Part shown: positions 45,028 to 56,270 of the stretch, piece by piece
Numbering within the stretch: position 1 is the stretch's first letter
How the letters are laid out: every line of letters begins with the position of its first letter
Source of the DNA: Dichetophora obliterata
Lineage: Eukaryota > Arthropoda > Insecta > Diptera > Sciomyzidae
Assembly: GCA_963920525.1 (NCBI GenBank)
Contig: OY986436.1
Location: 179,322,361 to 179,386,360, forward strand
DNA length: 64,000 nucleotides
Direction of reading: 5' to 3'
The notes under the pieces: model-generated
Seen by the model: only the letters and a program-made list of their open reading frames with translations
Databases searched by the model: none
Told to the model about the DNA's origin: nothing
Made by a program: the position numbers and the translations under genes

Positions 45028-45354
45028 TATATGAGATTAAAAAATTACTATTGTAGGGTGCTCATAACAGATAAACGAAAACTGTCCAGGTGGTGTTTGT
45101 AGCCCTTTTAATTACCAAAAACTCTTTCATAGATTATTTAAACGTATCTCTAATTTTAGCTAACTTTGCAGTGTTTTTAATTTACATTATTTTACAAAAG
45201 AACCGTTATTTTGAAGAGAGTAATTTTTTTGGTGATAAAAAGTAGCCTATGTACCAACCAGGCACGTAAGTAACCTACATATCACGTTTGTAAAAAATCC
45301 ATCCAGTAGTTTTCACGTGATGCGCGTTCATACAGACAGACAAGCAGACAATAA

Positions 45355-46033
45355 GGGCATTCCACGCCAAATCAGACGGTTTTCAAAATTTTTATTTTTG
45401 ATTTCCACCATTTTTCGATATCTTTGAGTACTCATCGAAAAACCCTCCCTCCTAAATTTTGGGATTTTTTTGATCATCCGTTCCCTAGATATCACATTTA
45501 AAAAAAAAACAGCTCTTTTTGTGGTTTTTTGTCCGCAACTGTTTTAAAACTGATTTAAATGAAAATTATCATTTAACATAAATGTTTAGTTTGTCAATTT
45601 AATTTTCGAAAAAAAAATTCTAAAAATTTATTTCAAGTGTATTAATACGTACTTTTCGATTTTTAAATTTAGATTGCATTTTCTAAAGTGATTGCATGTT
45701 TTGATTTTCTTCAAAATTTTTTACAGCAAACTACTACTAATTCCACAAATTTTAAGACCAGTCTGGTCGTTTTGTGTATGCTGTTTTTAACTGTAGGGTT
45801 AATAAAATTGTATATTTTCGAATACTTTACTTAAAACAATTCCAAAATCTTGAAAATAAATGTAAATTATTTTTGCCATTAAAAAATAAAATGCCCGTTT
45901 TTGTTTTTAAAACAAAAGCAACATTGCTTTTTGTTATTTCCTCTGTACGACATTATACTCCAAATGACAACAAAGAATGGCGGAAATCAAAAATAAAATT
46001 TTTTAAAACGGTCCGATTTGGCGTGGAATGCTC
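45355..46033. mobile_element. MITE with about 60-bp ends (GCATTCCACGCCAAATC)
   Basis: GGGCATTCCACGCCAAATCA at the left and GATTTGGCGTGGAATGCTC at the right are inverted. The match continues through GACGGTTTT...AATTTTTATTTTTGATTTCC. Length 679 bp. The end motif is one I associate with a widespread arthropod repeat, but I cannot name its superfamily. The duplication is unclear. Confidence 0.75.
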
Positions 46034-46034
46034 C

Positions 46035-46960
46035 ATATATAGATTTCATGTGACGTGGCTATAATCATTTAAAGTGAAAGTAATTCAAATCGGAATAATA
46101 AAAAGTATGTATATTTTCTTATCAAATGTTAAGTTGGAAAAAATTGTTGCGAGTGGAATTGAAAATATTTAAAAATTTTTTTATATTGATTGCAAAAAAT
46201 AAGGAAAACGTGCGGTCAATGACGGGTTATCCGCCTGGAGATGGGTTAACCCTTTTTACTTCTAGACAATTTTATTTGTTAGGAAAATAATTATTAAATG
46301 AGTGTTAAATTAATTTTCAGCATTCCACAATCAGCATGTGGATTATTTATTATTATAAAAAGAAAAATTGGAAGGTAGATGGATGGATGGCTATGTGGAT
46401 GAAGAGTGGCTGAAGTTGATCTCACATTTTGAGTAGTATTTCTTTCTTTCTTAGCTCTATATGTTTTATGTTATCTAAAAAATTAACTCGAGTGAGTTCA
46501 ACAGCAAATGCTAGTAGCTTTCATTTCAACTCTCTTGGTTATTCTCACTGCTACGTTCAGACAGTTTGTGTCTATCTGTCGGAGTCTGTATGTGTGTTCA
46601 TATGTGGTCTATCTGTCTTTATCTTTAAATCTCGCAATCAACCTATATCAAAGTCAAGTTCAATTCAATTTTTTTCTTAGCTGCGCATTTCACAGATTTA
46701 TTTGAATAGATTGTGTGCGTGTGAGTGTGTGTTGTTGTGTAGTCTTTATTGTTAAACTTTTTATTTTATTTATTGTACCTACTATATTTTTATTGCTGTT
46801 GGAACTGTTTTTGCTTAAAGCATGCAATAACATTAATTTTTTTATTTACTAACTGATGTAACCGCTGTTATTGAAGACATTATTTTTATAAAATCTTCAT
46901 CTAAGTTTTTTTTTTTCATAGTAGAAGATATGTGCAGAATTTATTGTTTGCAAAAGACAA
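46035..46960. other. Unassigned intronic sequence
   Basis: Pyrimidine-rich and less repetitive than its surroundings between 46400 and 46750. Open frames there overlap each other in several phases and show no domain. Confidence 0.35.
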
Positions 46961-47099
46961 TGGCCCATTATCATAGTCAAAATTAAGTCGACTTTAAATT
47001 TAGTGCAAGCTTTTTGACAACATATTATATTGGAAAACTGTCAAAAATGCTTATACTAAATTTAGAGTCGACTTTTATTTTGACTATGATAATGGGCCA
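46961..47099. mobile_element. Tiny MITE, GGCCCATTATCATAGTC ends
   Basis: TGGCCCATTATCATAGTCAA and TTGACTATGATAATGGGCCA are inverted almost perfectly, and the match extends through AAGTCGACT and CTAAATTTA. At 139 bp the whole unit folds into one hairpin. Possible AAT on both sides if the end is taken as GGCCC. Confidence 0.8.
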
Positions 47100-47105
47100 A
47101 TATAA

Positions 47106-48617
47106 CTGTGGGTTCGTTCGTTCACTCGGTTTAAACACTAAGCCCGAACGAACAATGTTCGCTATAAATTTATCGCGAACACTGTTTGCCCGGTGTAAAC
47201 AGTAAATTAGGGCGAACGAATGAAGATTCCTTCGTTCGCTCTGATCGAACAACGTTCGATCTTTTTGCGCGAATGCAGTGTTGCGCTGTGTTTAAAAACA
47301 GAAAAGTAGCAAAAAGGAGTAGCTTTAGAGAATAAATCATGAAAAGTACCAAAATACGTAGTAATTTATGATTTTTTTTTGAGTGTTCCGTTAATTTTTG
47401 CAGAAATATAATTGTGTTGTGTAAAGGTCCTATCAAAGTTTTCTTAGCAAAAATTCCTGTATTAAAAGTTTCATTAATTATATAACTTTTAATGAACTTT
47501 TTTGAGTGTATGGATAGCAAATATTATTCAATATAGCAGGAATCTGCTTGAACAAGTAGAGTTAATCTAAAATTAAAAATATATCTTAGGTTCTGCTGAA
47601 ACTTTTTGAGTTTTTAATCGAACATTTAAAAAAAATGTTTATGTTAACTAAAATAGTAGTTAAAAACCCGATTTTTGGCTAGAAGCAATTTTTTAAAGTT
47701 TTAGCTATTTCTCTTAAGTATTTAAAGTATTTCTCTAAAATAAAAATCGAATGATTAAAAGTACCAATAGTATTAGCTTAACAAGTGCAACAATTTGGTA
47801 GCGATCCTTGGCTAGTGTTCGAGTAATGCTGTCCTTCGGCTTCAAACAGCACTTTTCGAGAAAAACACGTTTAAAGTTTTTACATGTACAGTTTTCATTG
47901 TCTTTTCTTTTTTTAAGTTTATTCTTATAACTACAATTGTTATTTAATTGACTTAAAATTTTCTGAGAACATTTTTACGATGTTATACATACGAAAAATG
48001 TAAAAAAAATAATTTTTGATCGTCGAAAACTTAAACGGGCCCTTAAGTTAAAAATTAAATACAAGTCTTTTATATAATAACTAATACGAGTAATTAAGGG
48101 TATTCAGGGGTAGTCTTTTTATGGTGTTAGAATGTTGAAACTTTGATGTACGTGTGAACACACGCATTAAATTATTTTGCTACACCTAAACTTCTGTCAA
48201 AATTAGATTGTTTACTGACAACAAAAATATTCAACGCCGTATCAACTCTCATAACAATAGGGTGGAGGTATTGTAAGAGTGTTGAAATGTTGAAATATGA
48301 CACTTCAGCAATCTAACACCGTAACAAGACTACCTCTGAATACCCTTATTGTTATGGAGTGGCAAACCATTTGTTGTTGAGAAACGGAGCACAAGTTTTA
48401 GTACTAATATAAAAATAAAGAGATATCAACCCTGCATTTATTGATGTTCAGCCAAACGCACAAATTTCTGTTTACACCGCCTGAACATACAAGATGGCGG
48501 CCAATGTTTGTGCGTGATTTATGTTCGTGCAGTCTAAACAGTACTCCGAACGAAGAATTTATTGCAATAAATTGTTCGCGATGAATTTTTCGTTCGTCAG
48601 GCGGTTTAATCCCACAG
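47106..48617. mobile_element. Harbinger-type element, CTGTGGG ends, 1.5 kb
   Basis: CTGTGGGTTCG...GGTTTAAAC at the left and GGTTTAATCCCACAG at the right are inverted ends with TAA on both sides (47103-47105, 48618-48620). Words CGAACGAA, TTCGTTCG, GTTCGCGAT and ATCGCGAAC recur in inverted pairs near both ends (47108-47280, 48520-48600). No transposase seen. A smaller MITE is nested at 48097-48346. Confidence 0.75.
48097..48346. mobile_element. MITE nested in the 47-kb element, TA target
   Basis: AGGGTATTCAGGGGTAGTCT and AGACTACCTCTGAATACCCT are inverted ends flanked by TA. Inwards, GTGTTAGAATGTTGAAA pairs with GCAATCTAACACC and with GTTGAAATGTTGAAA. 250 bp. Confidence 0.85.
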
Positions 48618-48620
48618 TAA

Positions 48621-50864
48621 GAGAGCTTTAGAATTTATTTTAACTTGTACTTGTTTTTTGAAAAGTTAGAATTGATGTAATTTTTTAAAATTACTTTGAA
48701 ATTTTCAAATTTCCGAAATAACAGATTCCATCAAGATCTATTACAAGTGTTTGCAAATTGAAATCGATCCTGGACTACCGCGGTTCTTTAGAAGACAGTC
48801 CACGCACTCTTACTAATACGCCACCACCGCCATTAGTTTTTTTTTACCTATCATAAAAAAGTGCAAAAAGTATCTTTAAGAATAGTTATTTTAGTTAAGA
48901 ATGTTCCTTTTAAAAATTTCACTTTTAAGTCCCTTTAAAAAAACTTTGTCTACAACTTTCATCATTTCATTCCTGTCTTAATACTAAATTCCGACAAATA
49001 TTTAAAAGTGAAATTAACCTCTATATTTTGTGTATCAAAAACGCAATTCAACAACAAGCAAGACACGAGAATCAGTAGAGTTTTGTATAAAAAAAAAATA
49101 TTTGTTCATGTGTCTTACTTGTCGTTGGTTTGCGTTTTGGATATACAAAATAAAGCAGTAAGATCAAGTAAAGACGAAAAGTTTGAAACACCGAATTGTC
49201 TGTAGGCTTGGAAATTATTTTTATTGTACTTTTAAATTACAATATTCTTTTCCTTTTTTATTTTATTTGAAATTTAGCTGTAACGAAATCAATTTCCAAG
49301 CTGCTCATTTCATTAAATTGTAAGGGAAATGCATTAAAATGAGATGAATTGGATATTTAACATTATTGCCTACTAATTATCGGCGGCACAAAACACGGAC
49401 AACAACCAAATATGTGAATATGCAAAAACTAGGATGAGACCTGAATAAAACAAATTATCTTAACTTCACTTTTATAATTCACAGCAACTTTTTCGGATAT
49501 AAAAGGTTGTATAAGGCAATGACAAGGTTTTGAAGTTTTTGTTAAATGAACGTCAAGCATGATCTACTTCTTTTATTTATAATTTTTATAAATTAAATAA
49601 ATCCAATAAAATTGAAAATAAAAGAGTAGATGGGAAAAATAAATCATTTTTTTTAAATTAAGGTATTTTTGAGGTATTGAGGGATTTTTGACAGGCAAGC
49701 AAAAATACATCAACCTACAAATACGCAACAAGAATCGCTCATGCTTAAATCAGATGATCTAATACTATCTAGGGTAGAATTACGTAATAAATATACGCTG
49801 TATTCAGTAAACGTAATGGACGAATACATGTAGGAAAGATCGAAGGTTTGTTGTCAGTGCTGTTGTTGTTGTTATCACAACTTTGAAGCAAATTAATACA
49901 TTAAAAATTTTTACTTCTGTTAAAACTCACGCTTCAACGGTCACTTCCGGCTGCTATTTAAAGGCAGCAACACGACAGGTGGCGATCTTTGTTTGTTGTA
50001 ATTTCTCTATATCCAACATGACAAGACAATAGTGACCACCTAATTGAAAAATAATGAAGTGAAAACACGCAATTAATACAAAGCTTTAGTCCATTTGTTG
50101 AGAAGCAGCGGCAAGATGACTTCATTTGATTGGTTTTGGAATGGTGTGAGCGGGTTAAGCGGGTTTGTTTTGGGTCATTATAAGAATGATTTATAATTGT
50201 TTATAATGGCAACTCAAATTTGCATAAAAAAATAAAAAAATCAATAGAAAACAGCACAAAAACGTGCTTCGTCTGCTGCTTAACAAAGTAAATGAAAACG
50301 AGCAACAAAAAAATTATCCAAAAAATATTTCAGCCGAAGACAGGTTTTTTGCAAATAAAAAATCGTAGAAAATCCAAAGCAATCAAATGCGAAGCGACCT
50401 TTGTGCACAGATGTTAATCAACACACCTCCCAGTGCTAATGCGCATTTATGAGAATAGCAAAAACAAAAAAAATATCCAAGTATATATTGTAGGAGTTAA
50501 GATACAAAATTAACAAGCAAATATATGTATAAATGAGTATTTGCTTGGTATTCATAACAAATAAACAACATCTTAACAAATACTTCTTTATGCAAAATTA
50601 TTACGAAATCGAATAGCAAGCAATTCGTCGTTTCTACTCAAAGATGATCTCAACTGTGCCGTCACATTCGCTACAGTGTCTGTCTATGTAGCAAAAGTAT
50701 CTGATGAATGAATATTTGAAATTGAAGCCCGGATTAAATGAAGCGCATAGGCAGCAACGCATGGTTACGTGATCTGGCGTCGCTTAAAATAAATTTGTTT
50801 GGCTTCTGTTTCATGCTTTTTTTTTGTTTGTGAAAATTATTTAAATTTTGTTTTTATTACATTA
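48621..50864. other. Unassigned sequence with a SINE fragment and a hairpin
   Basis: 48758-48834 (minus) is a SINE family 1 head remnant (GGCGTATTAGTAAGAGTGCG, AAGAACCGCGGTAGTCC). 49022-49152 is a foldback hairpin. 49900-50800 is less repetitive and holds a possible short alternative exon at 50116-50145. Nothing else was recognised. Confidence 0.4.
49022..49152. repeat. Imperfect hairpin, about 45-bp arms
   Basis: TATTTTGTGTATCAAAAACG through CAAGACACG on the left pairs with the complement in TGTCTTACTTG...CGTTTTGGATATACAAAATA on the right, about 40 of 47 positions, several others G-U-compatible. The loop is about 40 bases. It could be a small foldback MITE or a hairpin RNA source. Confidence 0.5.
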
Positions 50865-51570
50865 AGGTAGTAGTTCAGTGTGACGACCGAAATTTTTGCG
50901 TATTTTCATTATTTTTTTAAATAAGAAAATAAAATGCGATCGTTTTGCAATTTTAACATGTTTTTATTGATGTCTTGAAAAGTAAAAAAAGGTTTTTTTT
51001 ACTTCATTTTGCATTAATATGTTTATAATTATTTATCTCAATGTAAAGTCCTCGAAAAAAAGGTTAGTTGTGGCGGGGAAGTACCCAGCCTTCCGTAGTC
51101 ATCTGAAATAAAAAATTCAAAGAAATTATCGCTCCGTAGGCTTAATTGTAGTGCACTAACCTAAAATATGCATATTTAAAAAAAAATAAAAAATGGCGGA
51201 CTTGTGAAAGAAAATTGCTAAAATCAAACTTTTTTATTTGTTTAAAAAAACTAAATTATTATTTCAAAATGTATTGTTTTAGAAGTTCTGGTCCTCGCTA
51301 TGTGTGTCTTAAATAATGGATGAAATTTTTATCCAAATCGGCTGAATAATTTTTAGCCAGTGCTTCGCAGCAGTTTCGAGAAAAACGTGTTTAAAGTTTT
51401 TACAGCACTTACAACACTACGACAAGATGTCTTTTTTTTTTGGCTGTTATCAAAAATATTATACATTTTGGTTTGAAACTTTAAAAGTATATTTTCAAGA
51501 TATTTTTATTGCGAAAAATTTAAAAAAAAAAAATTTCAATTTTAGAATCCGTCACTCTGGACTACTTCCT
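50865..51570. mobile_element. MITE, AGGTAGTAGTTCAGTGTGACG ends, TA target
   Basis: AGGTAGTAGTTCAGTGTGAC and GTCACTCTGGACTACTTCCT are inverted ends of about 21 bp flanked by TA (50863-50864, 51571-51572). An internal stretch (TTTCGAGAAAAACGTGTTTAAAGTTTTTACA) is shared with 47855-47885, so a related copy is embedded in the 47-kb element. 706 bp, no coding sequence. Confidence 0.8.
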
Positions 51571-51572
51571 TA

Positions 51573-52587
51573 AGCCAAGCCATAATTTTCTTCAATTAAA
51601 AGCTGTGAAATTTAACATTTAAGCAAGCTGCTCGTTAGAATTTAATGTTCTTACATGTATTTGAATTTTATGAAAACTTAAGCAAAGTGCTTTTAGGGTT
51701 GCAACAATATAACCAAAAAATAAGAGTAAAAACACCCAATAACGGAGAAAACATGGAAATCCAATTAAAAAAAAAGCACCATATTATATTTTTTATCAAG
51801 AAAAGCCTGAATATCTACATAACGGTTTAATGATTTTCTCTCTTAATTTGAGGCCTTACTTAAAAATATTTTATTAAAATAAAAATTTTATTATTTCGAT
51901 TATTACCTAATCAGTAGATTTACTGCTTTAGATTTCGAGATACTTATAAAATGATAATAATTTCTGCTTATTTATGTTATATATTCACCAATAATTTAAA
52001 TTTATTCCTCGTTTGGTGGACATGACAGCTACAACAACAACAACAAAAAACATCAAATAGTGACATGGTATATGTACATAACGGCGTACATTCAAAGTCA
52101 TGTCGATTAACCTCAATATTGAAGTATGCAGTCGTTAACCCCAAAGTGTTGCATATTTAATATTATGCTAATGACGATTATGATGACGATGTTGATGGGG
52201 ATGATAATGATGATGGTAATGATAATTATGACTGCCGTCAGCGTTTTTATTGTGTTTAAAACATATTAATTAAGCATTCAGCATGCATTATTATGCGAAC
52301 TCACTGTTGCTTACCGCTTTTTCCACCAACCTGTTGAAGTGAGTTTTAAATTTAATGGGTTAATTGTTTTTTGCAAGACATTTATAATTTTTTTTTTTAT
52401 TAAAGTGCGTTCTTACTTTTTTTCGAAAAGTTTCGTTTAAAGCTAATTAGAGATATTTCATTGTAATGACTGGGTAAATAATTGAATTAAAAGTTAAGTT
52501 AATATCATAGCAGACTCATTTATTAACTTTGAAAGTTATAGCTTTAAAATGAAAAAGTGCTTCTTTTTTTAACTTAACTCAATTTAA
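51573..52587. other. Unassigned intronic sequence
   Basis: A GATGATGATG-rich simple repeat at 52170-52230 is the only clear feature. No gene. Confidence 0.5.
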
Positions 52588-52934
52588 CCCTCCGATGAGT
52601 GAGAAGGTCCCTAGGGACCTTTTTGCCTTTTCAAACTGAAATTACTCCTACTTCGGCCACTACAACCCCCACCCCCCCTGTACTCTGTTACTCTGTATTC
52701 CAAGAGTATTTTGTTGCGCATCTTTTGGAAAAAAATCAAGCCGATCGGATCATTACTTTAGGAGTTATTGAGGTTTTAGTGAGAATAGTACGCGGACGTG
52801 TGAATAGGTCCGTATGGACCTTGTACTGAATTTCACTAATAAATGCATGTTTTTGGGCATCATTATAATTTTTTTATTGTTTCAACACATAATTTACTTG
52901 TTCTGAACACAAAGACCTAAACTCAAAGACATTA

Positions 52935-53150
52935 GGGATGATGATAAAAACAAAAAATTCTAAGAAAAATTCGAAGACATGAACTTTATTGCTTTCAAGG
53001 AAAGGCACAATATTCTAATTTTATACTACTTGCAATAAACCAGTTCTTAGAATTTTTTTGTTCTTAGTATTTTGTTCTTAGTATTTTTTGTTCTTAGTAT
53101 TTTTGTTCTTAGAATTTTTTCTTAGAATTTTTTGTTTTTATCATCATCCC
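52935..53150. mobile_element. MITE, GGGATGATGATAAAAACAAA ends
   Basis: GGGATGATGATAAAAACAAA with AAATTCTAAG and the complement at 53110-53150 (GTTTTTATCATCATCCC) are inverted, with TA on both sides. The right part has TTCTTAG(T/A)ATTTTTT repeated four times. It lies inside the left end of the 52915-53960 element, giving three levels of nesting. Confidence 0.8.
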
Positions 53151-53451
53151 TAAGAGCCCGAACAGAACCAAGGCGGATGTCGGTTGTCGGATTCGCCGTG
53201 CTACAAATTACATGAAAATATATGCAGCCGCCAAAAATGAAATCGCCGTAGAAATGCATGGCGGGAAAACGCCAGAATAGAATCTATTCTAATTTCTCTC
53301 TGACGGGTGTCGGATCTCTCTCTGAGTGACTTAAATGTTGCCATATTTTTGCTAAAGATTGGGTACGTTCAGTGTTATTTTCTTAGTTTTTACTATGATC
53401 TGACATTCTGTTTTTGTGCCTGTGTTGCATTCATGTGAATTCAAAGCATAA

Positions 53452-53757
53452 GTCCCGGTTTATACTCGTCAAGACTTGACGGTCAAGTCTTGCGTTCGGT
53501 GGTGCGGGAATCGTAACAAAAGGGAAAGAAAAAAATTGACCGTACCGTCAATTCTTGGGCAATTCGTTTTGTGTTCGTTCGTTGTCCCGCTATTTTCAAT
53601 TTTATTTCGGCGTCATCAGTACAAACGTGAGAAGGAAAAGGGAGGAGTGAAAGAAACAATTGACCGTCAACTCTTGACGAGTGTAAATTGAATCGTCAAG
53701 TTTAAAAGAGAATATGCAAAACTTGAACGTCAAGTCTTGACGAGTATAAACCGGGAC
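53452..53757. mobile_element. Harbinger-type MITE, GTCCCGGTTTATACTCGTC ends
   Basis: GTCCCGGTTTATACTCGTCA and TGACGAGTATAAACCGGGAC are inverted, and the match continues with AGACTTGACG and TCAAG. TAA flanks both sides (53449-53451, 53758-53760). The words TTGACGGTCAAG / CTTGACCGTCAA recur inside. Near-identical ends suggest a fairly recent insertion. Confidence 0.9.
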
Positions 53758-53975
53758 TAATATAAAATAATTTGTATCATTCCCAATATAAAATGCTACC
53801 GTGATCCGACAACCGACAACCGCTCATATTCTGGACGTACGCGGATTTCGCAGAGAGCGGGGGAAACCCGCTAACATTCTCAGCGGATTTCGCAGAGAGA
53901 GGCCCGCCATCCGACATCCGCCTTGGTTCTGTTTGGGCTCTAATGTCTTTGAGTTTAGGTAGACGTACGAAAGAG

Positions 53976-53983
53976 TATAAAAG
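53976..53983 (+). promoter_or_regulatory. TATA-like box of the piggyBac gene
   Basis: GTATAAAAGAAG lies about 90 bases upstream of the transposase ATG at 54067, a sensible place for the transposase promoter. Confidence 0.4.
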
Positions 53984-54066
53984 AAGTTGTAGTTTCGTAA
54001 ACCAAATCAGTCAAAGTTTAGACATCGAAGAGTAAAATCGTGTGTGATAGAAACAAAAATATAAAT

Positions 54067-55621
54067 ATGGCAGATGCAAGTAATTTGGACGTTGCTGAAA
54101 TTGTTGTACGCCGTAGTACACGTTACCAGCAAATGACTGCTGATGAAAGGCGTGCAGCTGATAGTAGATTTGCTGATTTTATGGACGAAGACATGGATTA
54201 AGAAATTGATATGAGGAAATAATACACTTAGTGCTACGTGAAACAAATCGTAAAGGCAGGGAGGTTACAGCTGCATGGAATTTGGCGAATCCCACGAAGA
54301 AAAAGGAGTGGAAGCCAGTGACAGTGAAAGAGTTTGACGCCTTTGTAGCTATTCTTTTGTATGCTGTACTCACAAGATCAAACCATGAACCAGCTATGGA
54401 ATTATGGGGCGCGACGCGTTGCCCAATATACAAAGCTGCGTTGTCGTACGATCGCTTCATGTGTATAAAGCAATTTATTCGATTCGACAATGGAAATACT
54501 CGACAACAGCGACTCATCAACAGCAAAACTGCGTTCCCTTACAGAGGCCGCACCCGCTTCACACAATATATTCCGTCAAAGCCAGCTAAGTATGGTTTGA
54601 AAGTATGGTGATTATGCGACTCACAGAGTTATTATCCTGTGAAGGGAATGATATATTCTGGAAAACTGCCAAACCAACAACGGGAGATAAACCAAGGGCA
54701 GAACGTAGTGCTGGATCTTGTGGAAAAATATTAAGATGCTGGCCGTACTATATACGCGGATAATTTCTTTACCACTCTTGACTTGGCGCGTATTTTATTG
54801 AGGAGGAAGACCGCATATGTTGGTACAGTGCGCTACAACAAAACATTCATTCCACAGGAGTTTAAGAAGAACCCGAAGCGCACCATCAATAGTACATTAT
54901 TTGGGCTCAACGAAGGGGATATAGCGTTATGCTCATACGTGTCGAAAAAAAATAAAGTGGTGAACGTGCTCTCCACAATGCAGGAGCAAACTGAGAAGCG
55001 GAAGCCCTATGCCATATAAGATTACAACGCCGTAATAAAATGCGGCGTTGATACCATGGATCAAATGCTAGGCACTTACAGCTGCAAAAGAGGAACACAA
55101 CGATGGCCGTTGGCCATGTTTTATAATGTGCTGGACGGCGCTGCATTGGCTGCTTTTACGATTTACAACGAAATGAAGCCTATAAAAAGGAGTGACAGAC
55201 GGCGGTCGTTCTTTTTACTGCTAACGAAACAATTGGCCACACCAAATATCGAAGAACGTGCCCTGAACAACCATATAACCTCATATCCAAGGATACGCAA
55301 TGCGATGGAAGCATTCGATGTCAAGGAAATAAAACGTCTTCAAATTCAAGAATAGAATATATAGTTATTTGTTTTTTATTTTTCTTTTCATTCCAGGTAT
55401 TATCAAGACCGATGGAAGGCAATGCACCGTCGTTTGCGGCTAGGTCAAGTAGACCGTCATGTCGCCTTTGCCGTTCTGAGTACGGGCGGCAGCGGAAAAC
55501 GCGGGCATACTGCTTCGGCTGCGTCAACGCTGTTTGCGGAGAACATAGCACACTTTTACATCGCTGCAACACTTGCGCACAGGGCGGGGGACAAGAAGTA
55601 CACGCTCAACAACAATAATTT
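54067..55621 (+). pseudogene. piggyBac-family transposase, inactive
   Basis: ATG 54067 starts MADASNLDVAEIVVRRSTRY and an acidic N-terminus. After a frameshift near 54195-54230 the core follows: LRETNRKGREVTAAWNLANP, AFVAILLYAVLTRSN and FMCIKQFIRFDNGN. A deletion of roughly 35-40 residues joins SKTA to FPYRGRTRF and removes the segment with the first catalytic Asp. Later parts keep the other two, in YADNFFTTLD (about 54757) and CGVDTMDQM (about 55045-55070). Stops fall at 54609, 54733 and 55018. The end RIRNAMEAFD is followed by a 77-nt phase-0 intron (donor GTCAAG at 55320, acceptor TTCCAG to 55396) and a cysteine-rich C-terminal finger, CRLCRSEYGRQRKTRAYCFG with CVNAVCGEH (55460-55545). Identity as a piggyBac DDE transposase is firm. 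Confidence 0.92.
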
Positions 55622-55894
55622 TTAAACTTTTTTATAATAGTCTTAAGAAAATTCAAGCAAAAAAAAATTAAAAAAATTGAAAAAAAATATTTTTGTATGT
55701 AGAATTTATAAATTTATAATTTTTGTATGTAAGTTATAAACAATAAAAACAAAAAAAAATAAAAAAAAATTTTTTATATGAAAAAATCATGATTTACAAA
55801 AAAGGTCCGTAGGGACCTTTTCACACGGCCATGAAGTTCAGAACTGTCACTTATCGGAAAGTTAAGTGAATTTTCACAAATCTTTACTTAACTC

Positions 55895-56270
55895 AATCGT
55901 ACCTTACCTTACCTGACCTTACCTTACCTTACCTTACCTTACCTTACCTTACCTTACCTTACCTTACCTTACCTTACCTTACCTTACCTTACCTTACCTT
56001 ACCGTACCTTACCTTACCTTACCTTACCTTACCTTGTCTTACCTTACCTTCCCTTCCCTTCCCTAACATTACATCAAATGACTTGAACTTACCTTACCTT
56101 ACCTTAACTTACCTTACCTTACCTTACCTTACCTTACCTTACCTTACCTTACCTTACCTTACCTTACCTTACCTTACCTTACCTTACCTTACCTTACCTT
56201 ACCTTACCTCAACTCAACTCAACTCAACTCACCTCACCTCACCTCACCTCACCTCACCTCACCACACATT
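55895..56270. repeat. Pentamer array (ACCTT)n grading into (AACTC)n and (ACCTC)n
   Basis: About 60 nearly uninterrupted ACCTT units in two blocks (55903-56050 and 56090-56210), separated by a short irregular stretch. They are followed by AACTC and then ACCTC units to 56260. The order suggests spread of point variants along one array. It lies directly beside the piggyBac right end. Confidence 0.95.

Larger units (their letters stand above)
52915..53960. mobile_element. Element with ACCTAAACTCAAAGACATTA ends, inside piggyBac
   Basis: The left end ACCTAAACTCAAAGACATTA, interrupted by a 216-bp MITE, continues GAGCCCGAACAGAACCAAGG and GGATGTCGG. The right end is the inverted GACATCCGCCTTGGTTCTG with GGGCTCTAATGTCTTTGAG. 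The agreement over about 50 bp after removing the MITE confirms both the element and the nested insertion. No coding sequence, superfamily unknown, target duplication unclear. Confidence 0.75.
52588..55861 (+). mobile_element. piggyBac-family element with both ends, nested insertions
   Basis: TTAA (52584-52587, 55862-55865) flanks the outer ends CCCTCCGATGAGTGA (left) and TCACTTATCGGAAAG (right, inverted with a few changes). A second inverted block, GAAGGTCCCTAGGGACCTTT, lies directly inside the left end. On the right its partner AAAGGTCCGTAGGGACCTTTTC lies about 25 bases away from the outer end. This asymmetric outer/inner repeat spacing matches the known piggyBac end architecture. The 3274 bp include a 1046-bp element that hosts two MITEs, leaving about 2.2 kb, close to a usual piggyBac. 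Confidence 0.9.

Noticed and set aside
55895..56270. Telomeric repeat
   Set aside because: The insect telomere unit is TTAGG (complement CCTAA). Here the unit is ACCTT, one base different, and higher flies do not use TTAGG telomeres.
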